Below are positions 28,564 through 37,494 of a stretch of DNA of 64,000 bases, in pieces. Origin of the DNA: Lachnospiraceae bacterium A2 (GTDB lineage: Bacteria > Bacillota > Clostridia > Lachnospirales > Lachnospiraceae); NCBI GenBank assembly GCA_000403315.2, contig KE159636.1, positions 2,455,797 through 2,519,796 of the forward strand, in the 5' to 3' direction. How positions within the stretch are numbered: position 1 is the stretch's first letter; each line of letters begins with the position of its first letter. Under the pieces are notes generated by a model that was not told where the DNA came from, made no database searches, and worked only from the letters and a program-made list of their open reading frames with translations. Position numbers and translations under genes: made by a program.

Positions 28564-29937
28564 ATGGCACAAAAAACAGATACCCGTACAAAACTGCTGA
28601 CGGCTTCGCCGTTTCAGCTCATGCTATCTCTAAGCATACCAGCTATTATTGGTATGATAGTTGTCGGGTTATACAACTTTATGGACAGGGTTTTCGTTGG
28701 ACAGCTTATCAATGAGGTGGCGATGGGGGCGGTTTCCGTTTCCTATCCCTTTACCTTGATTAACACGGGAGTATCTACGTTGATCGGCGTTGGCTCTGCC
28801 TCGGTTCTTTCAAGAGCAGTGGGAAAAAAGGATCAGGACACGATTGACCGGATTATGGGAAACCTGATCGCATTAAATTTAATCTTTGGCATTGTCATTA
28901 CCATTCTTGGAATGATATTTACACGCCAGCTCTTAACATTGAGTGGTGCGGAGGGAGAAATCCTGAACAATGCGGAGAGTTACCTGCGGATCATCTTTGC
29001 TGGTTCGTTGTTCGTGAATTTCGGACAGTCTGCAAATATGATTATGCGTGGCGAAGGGATTTTGAAAAAGGCAATGCTGATTACCGGCACTGGCGCTGTC
29101 CTCAACATCATTCTTGACCCGATTATGATTACCATTATGAAGAATCAGGGGCAGGGCGTGGAGGGCGCTGCTTACGCAACGGTTATTTCTCAGATTGTTA
29201 CTGCTGTCATTACTTTATGGTATTTCCTGAAAAAGAGTAAGCTGGTTCGTATCCATAAAATCCGGGTGGAAAGTTCCCTGATTCCTGAAATTTTTGGTGT
29301 GGGATTTTCCGCTATGCTGATGCAGGTTATGACATTAGTTCAGCAGACAACACTTTACAATGTGGCGGCAAAGCATGGAGGGGAAACATGGCAGATTATC
29401 TTAGGAGCTGCGCTTAGTATTCAGTCATTTACCCTGATTCCCATGTGGGGAGCAAGTCAGGGATTCCAGCCAGCGGCAGGGACAAACTTCGGAGCAAAGC
29501 AGTATGACCGGGTGAAACAGGTCACAAGGGCGTTTATTATTGGCGCAACGGTACTTGGCTTGATTTTTTACATACCGATTCAACTGGCTCCGGGAACAAT
29601 ACTCTCATGGTTTATCAAAGATGCCAGCATTGTAAGTCAGGGCGTAACAGATTTCCGTATTCTGTTCAGCACTTATATTTTTCTGGGGTTTGTACTTATG
29701 GTGATTACGCTTATGCAGTCTTTGGGGAAAGCGTCAAAAGCAAGTATTTTAGTTATGATGCGGCAGATCATTCTCTTTGTTCCGCTTGCAATCTTTCTTC
29801 CGAAAGTTGGCGGTCTGGGCATAGATGGTGTATTTTTGGCTCCTGCGGTGACAGACTTGATTGTTTTGGTTTTATCCATTGTGATGCTTGCAGGGGAGTT
29901 TCGCAATATCTCCCGGCTGTCGGCACAGGAAAAGTAG
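28564..29937 (+). CDS. MATE-family multidrug/metabolite efflux protein
   Basis: 457 residues with about 12 membrane helices, after AGGAGGG. It contains the MATE hallmarks PFQLMLSLSIPAIIGMIVVGLYNFMD, a repeated MRGEG/LDPIMI loop and an ASQGFQPAAGTNFGAKQYDRV loop in the second half. It uses a sodium or proton gradient. Placement after the DtxR-like gene suggests it may export a chelator or drug linked to the same regulon, but a simple resistance cargo role is equally possible. Confidence 0.88.
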   Translation: MAQKTDTRTKLLTASPFQLMLSLSIPAIIGMIVVGLYNFMDRVFVGQLINEVAMGAVSVSYPFTLINTGVSTLIGVGSASVLSRAVGKKDQDTIDRIMGNLIALNLIFGIVITILGMIFTRQLLTLSGAEGEILNNAESYLRIIFAGSLFVNFGQSANMIMRGEGILKKAMLITGTGAVLNIILDPIMITIMKNQGQGVEGAAYATVISQIVTAVITLWYFLKKSKLVRIHKIRVESSLIPEIFGVGFSAMLMQVMTLVQQTTLYNVAAKHGGETWQIILGAALSIQSFTLIPMWGASQGFQPAAGTNFGAKQYDRVKQVTRAFIIGATVLGLIFYIPIQLAPGTILSWFIKDASIVSQGVTDFRILFSTYIFLGFVLMVITLMQSLGKASKASILVMMRQIILFVPLAIFLPKVGGLGIDGVFLAPAVTDLIVLVLSIVMLAGEFRNISRLSAQEK

Positions 29938-30028
29938 TGTAACAAAAGGATTTCTTTAAATGATGCAAAGTGATTAAAAGAAGCAAAAAATAAGTTTATT
30001 AAATAAAAGAAAGTATTTGGACAGTAAA

Positions 30029-30069
30029 GGAAAGCCAGTAGTTTCTTTGCGGATTCTGCTGGCTTTTCC
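30029..30069. terminator. Bidirectional terminator between MATE and XRE genes
   Basis: GGAAAGCCAGTAG pairs with CTGCTGGCTTTTCC around a 14-base loop, between two convergent genes. Confidence 0.8.
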
Positions 30070-30084
30070 TATCAGACGGCTTTG

Positions 30085-30417
30085 TTAATTTTTGCGCAAT
30101 AAATCAAGCATATACCGGGCCGCAGGCAGCAAAGCATCGGCTTCCGATTCTGTGCAGTCTTTTAACACAGCCAGAAGTTTTTGGAGATTTGGCTGATCGG
30201 CTTCGTTTCCTGGATAGAAAACCGTATCGGCTGGTATCTTCAGGTATGTAATCATGGGAAACAAAACTTCATATTTGGGGTTTCCCCGTCCGGCTTCAAT
30301 GTTAAGTATGGTACGGGTATCCAAGCCTAAATTTTCAGCCAGCTTTTCCTGTGAAAGTCCGAGTTCTGTCCGGGCGGTTCTTACTGCGTTGGCAAGAGCC
30401 TGTTTCATATCCTGCAT
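30085..30417 (-). CDS. XRE-family helix-turn-helix regulator
   Basis: 110 residues. An N-terminal HTH_3 domain is evident (ARTELGLSQEKLAENLGLDTRTILNIEAGRGNPKYEVLFPMITYLKI). The rest is a short helical region (LAVLKDCTESEADALLPAARYMLDLL), a form common next to ICE regulatory modules. It is preceded by AGGAGGTGAA. It probably represses the ICE transfer or toxin functions nearby. Confidence 0.88.
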   Translation of the reverse strand: MQDMKQALANAVRTARTELGLSQEKLAENLGLDTRTILNIEAGRGNPKYEVLFPMITYLKIPADTVFYPGNEADQPNLQKLLAVLKDCTESEADALLPAARYMLDLLRKN

Positions 30418-30502
30418 CGTGATTCACCTCCTTTGTAGTTTACAATACACATTGTCAGGCGTGAATTGCATCGGAATACAGTTTAGAAGTGAAGTGGAGT
30501 AC

Positions 30503-30601
30503 ATGAAAGAACGATATAAGATAGTACATGATATAGAATATGAAAAAAGACAGATGATAGGAATTGCCACACACATTAGGGTGTATCGCAATGAAGGTTA
30601 A
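30503..30601 (+). CDS. Short ORF of 32 residues, doubtful
   Basis: Starts MKERYKIVHDIEYEKRQM and ends THIRVYRNEG with its stop inside the following hairpin. GTGGAG lies 6-8 bp upstream. Charged composition and position between divergent regulators make a small leader peptide possible, but there is no independent support. Confidence 0.35.
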   Translation: MKERYKIVHDIEYEKRQMIGIATHIRVYRNEG

Positions 30602-30626
30602 AACCTCGTTGTGATACACCCTTTTT
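30578..30626. terminator. Terminator downstream of the relaxase operon
   Basis: AGGGTGTATC ... AAGGTT pairs with AACCT ... GATACACCCT, followed by T5. The relaxase gene runs toward it from the right. Confidence 0.8.
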
Positions 30627-30637
30627 CAATGTCGAAT

Positions 30638-32041
30638 TTAGAGAGTGTGTTGGCTTTTATCGGGCTTTCTGTCGGCGGTTTCCTGCTGCGCCGGATTCCG
30701 GTCAAGGTATTGATTCAGGTTGTCCAGCTTCCGGGTGAGGGTGGCAGCGTCCTTTTCGGCAGACTGGCAGGTTTTCCGCAGGGCTTCCTTTTTGGAATAG
30801 AGCGTATTGTAATCGTTGCGGAGCTTTTCAACATCAAGGTTTCTGGTGTCAATGCCGAAGCGTTTCAGCATATTTTCAGCGCCGTCATGGAGCAGAAGCT
30901 CGGTTTCGTGCTGGCGCAGGTATCTGTCCTTATCCTTTGATTTCTGGTAGCGGATATGGTAGATACGGTTGGCTTTATACTGCTCGGCATACTTTAGGAT
31001 CTGCCCTAAATCCTTTAGCTGATGCTCCGTTTCCACAAGGCTTGTCCGTGCGGTTTTCGCAAGTGCGGACTTGGCGGCGATCTGTTTTTCAAGCTCGGAA
31101 ATGGAGCCTGCCTGACTGTAACTTGCTGCGGCAATCTTGAGGTTTTGGATGTCAGCCCAATGTTTCAGGCCGGGGCTATTGGCAAATTTGTCCTCGGTGG
31201 TGTCAATAAGGTTTTTCTTTGAATAATCTTTGACAATGGGCTTTTTCCGGGTAGGGAACGGCACACGCTTTTTATCCTTTGCAAGAGCCTTTTCCCCGAT
31301 GCGTTCCTTTATCCGTTCCTTGGTGTATTCGGCTCCCAAAGACTTTGCGCTGCCACGGACAAAACGCTCTCTGTCCAGAGGACGGAAGGAGATAAATTTA
31401 TGCGCTTTTTCCCTAAAGCCCTCGCCCTTGACTTCGTAGCCTTTTGCCCGGATCAGCTCAATGCAGTCCTCGTAAGTTGCGGCGGTTTTTATGGCTTCGT
31501 CAATGTCGGACTTTAACTGTTCTTTCCATGCGGAGCCGTTTTTGCCAGCCTGCCATTCCTTGTAGGTTTTTCCCCGCTTTTCCTCCGGAGTAATTACAGA
31601 AAGTTCATGCTCCCGGCAGAGGTCATCGCTCAGGCTGCGGATGTTGTAATAGGTCTTTTTGCAGTCATGATATTTCTGATGATTGATGTTATCGGCGGCG
31701 CAGAAAATAACGTGGTTGTGAACGTGGCCTTTATCAATATGGGTGCTGACAACATACGAGTATTTTCCCTCTAAAAGCCTGTCGGCAAGCTCCACGCCTA
31801 TCTGGTGGGCTTCCTTATAAGAAACCTCACCGGGAAGAAAGGACTGTATCAAATGATAGGCTTTGTTTGGGTCGGACTGGCTGGTTTTTGACAGGGCAAA
31901 TTTGAAATCATAAGCGGCAGTTTCGGGGCTGCAGCCGTAAGAAGAAATCAGTATGCCCTCGTCGGTTTTAGAAGGGTTACAGATGTAGTCTACTGCTTTA
32001 CTGACGGTTGCCGTGATAGCATGGATTTTTGTGTATGCCAT
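30638..32041 (-). CDS. Conjugative relaxase, Tn1549-like (MobA, MOB-P type)
   Basis: 467 residues. The N-terminal relaxase domain has the catalytic-region Tyr in the ICNPSKTDEG neighbourhood, a YHLIQSFLPGEVSYKEAHQIGVELA motif II, and the three-His motif HIDKGHVHNHVIF (near residue 120). The C-terminal half is a long coiled coil. It overlaps mobC upstream by 52 bases, as in Tn1549-type ICEs. It nicks oriT and pilots the strand into the recipient. This is a full-length gene with no visible damage, unlike the IME relaxases. Confidence 0.92.
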   Translation of the reverse strand: MAYTKIHAITATVSKAVDYICNPSKTDEGILISSYGCSPETAAYDFKFALSKTSQSDPNKAYHLIQSFLPGEVSYKEAHQIGVELADRLLEGKYSYVVSTHIDKGHVHNHVIFCAADNINHQKYHDCKKTYYNIRSLSDDLCREHELSVITPEEKRGKTYKEWQAGKNGSAWKEQLKSDIDEAIKTAATYEDCIELIRAKGYEVKGEGFREKAHKFISFRPLDRERFVRGSAKSLGAEYTKERIKERIGEKALAKDKKRVPFPTRKKPIVKDYSKKNLIDTTEDKFANSPGLKHWADIQNLKIAAASYSQAGSISELEKQIAAKSALAKTARTSLVETEHQLKDLGQILKYAEQYKANRIYHIRYQKSKDKDRYLRQHETELLLHDGAENMLKRFGIDTRNLDVEKLRNDYNTLYSKKEALRKTCQSAEKDAATLTRKLDNLNQYLDRNPAQQETADRKPDKSQHTL

Positions 32042-32331
32042 ACCTTTTGCATCAGCTCCTTTACTTCGTTTACATCGGCTTTGTATACGTTGCCCGTGAC
32101 GTTCATGCGCTTTGCAATCTGGTTTAGATTGTTCCCGATTTTGGCAAGCGCAGAGTTGTATTCCCGCAGCTCTGAATAGTCAACGTCATAGACGTAGCCG
32201 TACAGAATCAGATGCCGCAGAAAAGAGGATTTGTCTTTCATGTTGGAGGCTTTGCATTTCTGCTCCAGTATGTAAAGCTCATCATCGCTTAGACGGAGTG
32301 TTAAGCGGTTTTGACGTTCTCGGTTCTCCAT
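31990..32331 (-). CDS. mobC: MobC-like relaxosome accessory protein
   Basis: 113 residues from the ATG at 32331, supported by AAAGGAGA. It has a ribbon-helix-helix-like N-terminus (RLTLRLSDDELYILEQKCKASNMKDKSSFLRHLILYGYV) and the MobC motif NSALAKIGNNLNQIAKRMN. It binds near oriT and loads the relaxase. The overlap with the relaxase gene implies coupled translation. Confidence 0.9.
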   Translation of the reverse strand: MENRERQNRLTLRLSDDELYILEQKCKASNMKDKSSFLRHLILYGYVYDVDYSELREYNSALAKIGNNLNQIAKRMNVTGNVYKADVNEVKELMQKVWHTQKSMLSRQPSVKQ

Positions 32332-32394
32332 TGTTTGGGAATCTCCTTTCGTTGAAAATGGTTTGTTTTTTGTAATATGCCGTATCCGGCAGGA

Positions 32395-32660
32395 AGGTTT
32401 TTCAAGCGTAAAAATCCGGAAATTCCGCAGAGGCAATTTCGGGATTTTGGAGCGCAGAGGGGGTCAGGGGGATATGCCCTCTGCAAGCCAATTTTCTCAA
32501 GTTCCCGCATGGGGGAACTTGGGGAAATTGAAGCCTACGGACGTCCGTAGGCAGTGCTTGCTATTCGTGGCAAATTACCCGTAGGGAATTTGCGTGTTGT
32601 GCGAGCTTAGGCGAGCGTCTTACAACACATAAGGGCGTTTCCGCCCCTGCTTTTGTAAAG
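32395..32660. other. Candidate oriT region with multiple inverted repeats
   Basis: Non-coding DNA directly upstream of mobC with AAGTTCCC...GGGAACTT at 32499-32520, a perfect 20-bp palindrome at 32533-32552 (GCCTACGGAC and its complement), and GCAAATTACCC...GGGAATTTGC at 32570-32593. oriTs of this relaxase class lie in this position and carry such repeats. The nick site cannot be assigned from sequence alone. Confidence 0.6.
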
Positions 32661-32702
32661 CCTTTCGGATATTTGGCTTTGGGGGTTGTTTTGGCAAATA
32701 AA

Positions 32703-32757
32703 AAACTGCCACAACCAGAACAGGGCAGAGTTTCCCTGTTCCGGCTCATAGCAGTTT
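32703..32757. repeat. Nested double-stem hairpin
   Basis: Outer stem AAACTGC...GCAGTTT encloses inner stem GAACAGGG...CCCTGTTC with an 8-base loop. It may be part of the transfer origin or an element end; there is no T tract to make it a good terminator. Confidence 0.55.
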
Positions 32758-32759
32758 GA

Positions 32760-32990
32760 GTGTCTGTTGATGAAGTTTTGATTCTATCCACTAAAGATTT
32801 TAACAAGCGGCAGGGGGAAAGTCAACAAGAGATAGCAGAAGAAAAAGTAAAAGAAGGAGATGTGGCGGCTGTCAAAAGAGCGGAGCCAGATAGAACAGAA
32901 AATTTTTTAAATTATTTTTTGAATAGGAACGGATTGTTCGGGTTCATTTTTTACAATGTAACTGGAGAATTAGCAGGTAGTGTAAAGTAG
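32760..32990 (+). CDS. Short ORF of 76 residues, doubtful remnant
   Basis: GTG start, charged N-terminal half (KDFNKRQGESQQEIAEEKVKEG) and FLNYFLNRNGLFGFIFYN at the end. There is no good ribosome site and I do not recognise a family. It could be a decayed gene end at the ICE border. Confidence 0.25.
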   Translation: MSVDEVLILSTKDFNKRQGESQQEIAEEKVKEGDVAAVKRAEPDRTENFLNYFLNRNGLFGFIFYNVTGELAGSVK

Positions 32991-33064
32991 CCTATGAAAA
33001 ACTGGAGTCAAAAAAATAGGCTCCATTAGAACTTTGATAATTGTAGATACGATAGATTTTGGCA

Positions 33065-33220
33065 GTGTCCGCCACCCTTGACGGCACACCAAAACAATGC
33101 TCTGAACGTCTTACCGACGGCGAAGAACTCAAGAACAGATACCAGTTTCTCCGTCTGATTCACAGCATTGTAGCATTGTTTTGGCGTGCCATCAAGGGCA
33201 GGTCCCTTCGGGATGGCTAG
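33065..33220 (+). CDS. 51-residue ORF framed by a long inverted repeat, function unknown
   Basis: From GTG 33065 the frame reads SATLDGTPKQCSERL, then TDGEELKNRYQFLRLIHSIV and ALFWRAIKGRSLRDG. Its codons include an inverted repeat: CCTTGACGGCACACCAAAAC near 33075 and its near complement GTTTTGGCGTGCCATCAAGG near 33180. The ORF looks peptide-like (aromatic and basic helix), but the DNA hairpin could equally be an IS or MITE end. There is no ribosome site. Confidence 0.35.
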   Translation: MSATLDGTPKQCSERLTDGEELKNRYQFLRLIHSIVALFWRAIKGRSLRDG

Positions 33221-33260
33221 GTAATTACCTCTGGCTCGGAATCTAAGAACAGATGTGGGC

Positions 33261-34700
33261 TTAGCCCTGTTGCTGCTTTAAGAGTTCCTGTTGGCCCAGA
33301 TAGATCAGGAGTTGCCATTTGCCGGGCATATTCCCAGCGCCTTCCAGCAGTTCCACTTTATTCAGCGGTTCCCTGCCGCCGGATTTCTCATGAGGACGCA
33401 GGAAGTTATAGTAAGCGACCCAGAGAGAAACGCTGTGTATTGCACCGCCATCCGTACCGTAACCGCAGGTGACACGATAAGATTCCCTGAATGCACGGTT
33501 CAAGCGTTCGGTCACCTGTTTGAATGGCCGGAATTTTTTGGATACTTCGTCGTCATTGGTAAGGCCGGTCACCTGCGTGATGAATACGTCCCAGCCTTTT
33601 TCAATCTTGAACTGCTGGGCGGCAAGCGGATACGCGCTGTATCCGTCAGCAATGAATTTCAGGGTTCTGTCAGGGAATTCCTTAAATTTATCAAATGCCA
33701 TGCGCATGGTAAGAATACAGGGGCCGGCATCTCTTGAAGTTGAGACCTGATAGCCGGGGATGGAGCGAGTTACTTTGTCCATGATGAGCCAGACATATGC
33801 TTTTATACCTTTGATTTTGATGTAGGTTTCATCAGCAGCAAGTTCGTTGGAAGGATTGTAGTCATAGGAATCTACAAAGGGACGGATGATGGCAGCGGCT
33901 GTTTTGGCATAATTGTTGACCATGGTATGTGAAATGTCAATACCATGGATTTCTTTAAGGGCCTGTACGGTCTGCCGGAGAGAGAGTTTTAAGTTTACCC
34001 GGTAGGTAAGGCACAGCCCCATGGTATAGGCGTTGTTTTTCTTATATCTAAAGGAGGTTGCCCACTTTGGGAGCTGGTTTAGTTCCATATCAAAAAAGTT
34101 TACAGAAAACTCGCGGTAAAGATAACGTAGTTTATATTTCCAGTATTCGGATTGCGGAAGCCCTTTAGGAAGCTTTGTGAGATTCCGCCGGTAGTAAGGA
34201 CAGCTGTCGTTGACACACTTATGGATACGGAAATGTTTCCGGTCTTTGACAGGCTGGAGGGCATGCCCGCAATAAGGGCACTGTAGTTTTAACGGGGATG
34301 TTACTTTTTCACCGTTGACAAAGGTTTGCCCGCAGATCTTGCACTTAAACTGTCCACGGCCGCCAGAGTTGCCATAGATATAGTCATGAGGGGCGCCGCA
34401 GAGAGGGCAGGCGGTATCTGTCGGAACGTTACGGGGTTTGCCTTTCTGGGGTTTGACAGGTTTTACGGCTTTGCCATAGCGGAGGAGGTAGTATCCGTTC
34501 CAGGGTTGCCAGTCCTGTTTGATGAATGGTTTGATGACAGGAAGTTTATCCGTGAGGAACTTTTGGTATTTAGGGCTGTGGAGTTCATCGTGAGCCCACT
34601 GCTTAAGAGGAATGTATCTGCAAATAAAAAGAATGAGCCAGCAAATTTGCTGATATTGTTCTTGAATGATTTTAAGTAAATATAGTATAATGTTATCCAT
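33261..34700 (-). CDS. DDE transposase, IS6-like with N-terminal zinc ribbons
   Basis: 479 residues from the ATG at 34700 (a GTG at 34754 would add 18). The first ~200 residues hold several CxxC pairs (CPLCGAP, CKICGQTF, CPYCGHALQ, CVNDSCPYY), i.e. zinc ribbons. The catalytic core follows with Asp in NELAADETYIKIKG, Asp in FIADGYSAYPLAA and Glu in QVTERLNRAFRESY, the DDE-IS6 spacing. The IS termini could not be fixed by eye. It separates the ICE transfer end from the next recombinase. Confidence 0.82.
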   Translation of the reverse strand: MDNIILYLLKIIQEQYQQICWLILFICRYIPLKQWAHDELHSPKYQKFLTDKLPVIKPFIKQDWQPWNGYYLLRYGKAVKPVKPQKGKPRNVPTDTACPLCGAPHDYIYGNSGGRGQFKCKICGQTFVNGEKVTSPLKLQCPYCGHALQPVKDRKHFRIHKCVNDSCPYYRRNLTKLPKGLPQSEYWKYKLRYLYREFSVNFFDMELNQLPKWATSFRYKKNNAYTMGLCLTYRVNLKLSLRQTVQALKEIHGIDISHTMVNNYAKTAAAIIRPFVDSYDYNPSNELAADETYIKIKGIKAYVWLIMDKVTRSIPGYQVSTSRDAGPCILTMRMAFDKFKEFPDRTLKFIADGYSAYPLAAQQFKIEKGWDVFITQVTGLTNDDEVSKKFRPFKQVTERLNRAFRESYRVTCGYGTDGGAIHSVSLWVAYYNFLRPHEKSGGREPLNKVELLEGAGNMPGKWQLLIYLGQQELLKQQQG

Positions 34701-34877
34701 AAAGCAATGATTTACCTTTCGTATTTTGTTGAGTGTGGTGCTTACATTATACACGAAAATAGGGGATCATTGCTTTTTTAGTTGTAAAAAGCTAAAAATT
34801 CCCTGAAAACATGAGGTTTTTAAGAAAAATAGGATTGTAATACTTTACAATACCACAGTCAGATGGGGGATTTGACA

Positions 34878-36656
34878 ATGAAAAAGCTGCAGAGCCATAC
34901 CAGCAACAAATACCGGACTTCACCGCTGGATAAAGTGCGCGTATGCTTCTATGGGAGGGTTTCCACACAGCATGAAGCGCAGATGAACGCACTGGAAAAC
35001 CAGATACAGTGGTATGAAAGCATTTTGTCAGACCATCCAAACTGGGAAAAAATAAATGTCTATGTGGATAAAGGGGTTACCGGTACACAGGCGAAGAAAC
35101 GCCAGGGCTTCATGCAGATGATAGAGGACGCTTCCAAAGGCGAATTTGACTTAATATGTACCCGTGAGGTGTCAAGGTTCGCAAGGAATACCCTGGACAG
35201 CCTGAACTATACCAGGCAGCTTGGCAGAATGGGTGTGGAAGTATATTTTTACAATGACAATATCTGGTCCTGTGAATCAGATGGGGAATTAAGGCTCACA
35301 CTTATGTCCGCCATGTCGCAGGAGGAATCCAGGCATATCAGCGAGCGGGTGCTTGCGGGGCAGTCCATATCCAGAAAAAAAGGCGTCCTTTACGGGAATG
35401 GGAATATCCTTGGCTACCGGCTTGTAAAAGGCAGCAAATCCAGTGAAAACACGTATGAGATTATAGAAGATGATGCGGAGACGGTGCGCATGGTTTACGA
35501 CTTCTATCTGGAAGGAATGGGGGTAAAAACCATTGCGGCAAAAATGCAGGAGCTTCACAGGCAGACAGCCAAATCCGGCTGTAAATGGGACGCAACAAAG
35601 GTTTTAAGGATTCTGGACAACAAGACCTATGCAGGATATATCGGCTACCATAAATCCCATACCGCCAGCTTTTTAGACCATGCAAGGGTTCCTGTAAGAG
35701 ACCGTTCCCAATACGAGTATGTGAAAGGGGATTTCCCTGCAATCATCCCGGAAGAGAAATGGAACCGGGTGCAGTCCTTAAAACAGAAGAAAGTGACCTG
35801 TGCAGGGCAGGGAAAATATGGGAAGAAACGCTCCAAAGACCGCTGGGTGCGGGTTCTTGTCTGTGAGTGTGGAAGGACATACCATAAATATAAGTGGAGA
35901 GTCAATAAATCCGGGGAGGAGTGCTGCGGCTACCAGTGCTGGAATCAGGTGAACAACCGGAAGAAAAGTTACAGAATTAAAAACGGGCTGGACGCAGAAG
36001 GGTACTGCGACGTGCCATCCATCTGTGAATGGAAGCTGGACTTCATGCTGAAACATATCTTACAGAAAATCTGGAAAAATCCAAAAGAGACCATCACGGT
36101 ACTGACGGAAACCATCAGAGAAAACTATGTGGAAGGGCAGGAAACCAATACGGAATTGGGATGCCTGAAACGGGAGCTTGAACGTCTGAAATTCAGGAAA
36201 GAAAGGCTTCTGGATATGCGCCTGGATAACCAGATAGAAGAAAGCGCATTTGAGGAAAAAAGAAGGCAGATTCAGGAGCGAACCACAGAAATAGAAAAAA
36301 GGCTGGAAGCCAGCATAGGGCAGGAAGTGACAGAAAGCACAGAAGATATCAGCAGTGCCATACGGAAAGTAAAAGACGTGCTGGAAAATGCCTGCAACCT
36401 GAAGCAGAAGAAGATAGATGGAAACCTGATAGAAGCATTGGTGGAGCGGGTGACACCGACAGAAGAAGGTGTTTTTAAATGGTATCTGAACTGCAAAGCC
36501 ACAGAAGACGCAATATTTGATGAAAAAGAGTATACCTTTTATGATTCCTTCTGCTTATGTTTTGAGGAAGCAAAGGCATACCGAAAACAGTATGGGAATT
36601 TCATACGGGCGAATCAGTGGAGGGACTTACAGGTAGAAGTCTTTATTGCAAAATAA
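34878..36656 (+). CDS. Large serine recombinase
   Basis: About 592 residues. The resolvase domain has the catalytic Ser in CFYGRVSTQHEAQ, plus REVSRFARNTLD and a LRLTLMSAMSQEESRHISERV helix. A recombinase domain follows (YGNGNILGYRLVKG), then a zinc-ribbon region with CECGRTYHKYKW...CCGYQC, a coiled coil, and the C-terminal FIRANQWRDLQVEVFIAK. It is only distantly like the IME recombinases at 2128 and 54231, so it belongs to another element whose other genes may be those to 38829. A C-terminal scrap of a relative is at 40628. Confidence 0.9.
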   Translation: MKKLQSHTSNKYRTSPLDKVRVCFYGRVSTQHEAQMNALENQIQWYESILSDHPNWEKINVYVDKGVTGTQAKKRQGFMQMIEDASKGEFDLICTREVSRFARNTLDSLNYTRQLGRMGVEVYFYNDNIWSCESDGELRLTLMSAMSQEESRHISERVLAGQSISRKKGVLYGNGNILGYRLVKGSKSSENTYEIIEDDAETVRMVYDFYLEGMGVKTIAAKMQELHRQTAKSGCKWDATKVLRILDNKTYAGYIGYHKSHTASFLDHARVPVRDRSQYEYVKGDFPAIIPEEKWNRVQSLKQKKVTCAGQGKYGKKRSKDRWVRVLVCECGRTYHKYKWRVNKSGEECCGYQCWNQVNNRKKSYRIKNGLDAEGYCDVPSICEWKLDFMLKHILQKIWKNPKETITVLTETIRENYVEGQETNTELGCLKRELERLKFRKERLLDMRLDNQIEESAFEEKRRQIQERTTEIEKRLEASIGQEVTESTEDISSAIRKVKDVLENACNLKQKKIDGNLIEALVERVTPTEEGVFKWYLNCKATEDAIFDEKEYTFYDSFCLCFEEAKAYRKQYGNFIRANQWRDLQVEVFIAK

Positions 36657-36831
36657 AGAAGAACAGGCAGAAATTATTTGCAGCATAGAAAGCAGGTGGA
36701 AGCCCATATTACAGAAGAAAGCAGATAAAAGCCCGTATCAAAGAAGAACAGGCAGAAAAAATGCGGCGGTAAACATGGAAGTGACGTGTTGCCGCCGACT
36801 TTTATGGTTCCAGAAAGAACAGGAGGGAAAT

Positions 36832-37494
36832 ATGGTAACAGAACGGTTTCAGATGGAGGTAACAGCAGTAGGTTCCGATGACGGGACGCATACCTATGAG
36901 ATTCAGAGAAAGTGGAGAGAAAAAGGGAAGAAATCATTAGTGGTGGAACTGTACCCCACACTCACAGCCAGCAGGTGCGGCAGCATGGACGTATCAACCA
37001 TGCATTTAATAAACCATGTGCAGGAACTTGGGTGGGGAGAAGTGCGGATTGTGAACCTCTATTCCAAAGTGTTTTCCGAAAAGCCGAAGGTAAGCGAACT
37101 GGCGGAAGACAGCAGCAACCTTTCCTATATCGAAGAGATTCTGGAAGAGCCGGACATTAAGGAGTATGACATTATCATTGCATGGGGCAACACGCTTACC
37201 ACCCATACACAGACTATCCATGCAAAAGCAGACCTCCTTGCAATGATGAAAGGGAAAGGGCTTGTAAAACAGGTCAAATGCATTGTCACCGACAATTTGA
37301 AAACAGAAGGCGTACACCCTCTGTATCTGGGATTGCGCCATTCCAAAGACGTATGGAAGTTAAAGCCATACCCATTGGAGAAAGCCCTCCAGGACTTAAA
37401 GGGCGGGGAGAAAAAAGCAACCAAAGAAAGCGAAGCAGTAAAAAAGAAAAAGGGGGCGAAAAAGGATGTACCAGAGGATAAAGAACAAACTTGA
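36832..37494 (+). CDS. DUF1643-family protein
   Basis: About 220 residues from ATG 36832, which follows AGGAGGG. The core SLVVELYPTLTASRCGSMDVSTMHLINHV, EVRIVNLYSKVF, DIIIAWGN and the C-terminal VHPLYLGLRHSKDVWKLKPY match the DUF1643 pattern as I know it. The tail is Lys-rich (KKKKGAKKD). The biochemical role of DUF1643 is unknown; it is common on phages and mobile elements. It overlaps the next gene by 29 bases, so both are probably one unit. Confidence 0.75.
   Translation: MVTERFQMEVTAVGSDDGTHTYEIQRKWREKGKKSLVVELYPTLTASRCGSMDVSTMHLINHVQELGWGEVRIVNLYSKVFSEKPKVSELAEDSSNLSYIEEILEEPDIKEYDIIIAWGNTLTTHTQTIHAKADLLAMMKGKGLVKQVKCIVTDNLKTEGVHPLYLGLRHSKDVWKLKPYPLEKALQDLKGGEKKATKESEAVKKKKGAKKDVPEDKEQT

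Noticed and set aside
30611-31439. Plus-strand ORFs of 66-109 residues
   Set aside because: They mirror the relaxase gene on the minus strand, have no ribosome sites and look like antisense shadows.
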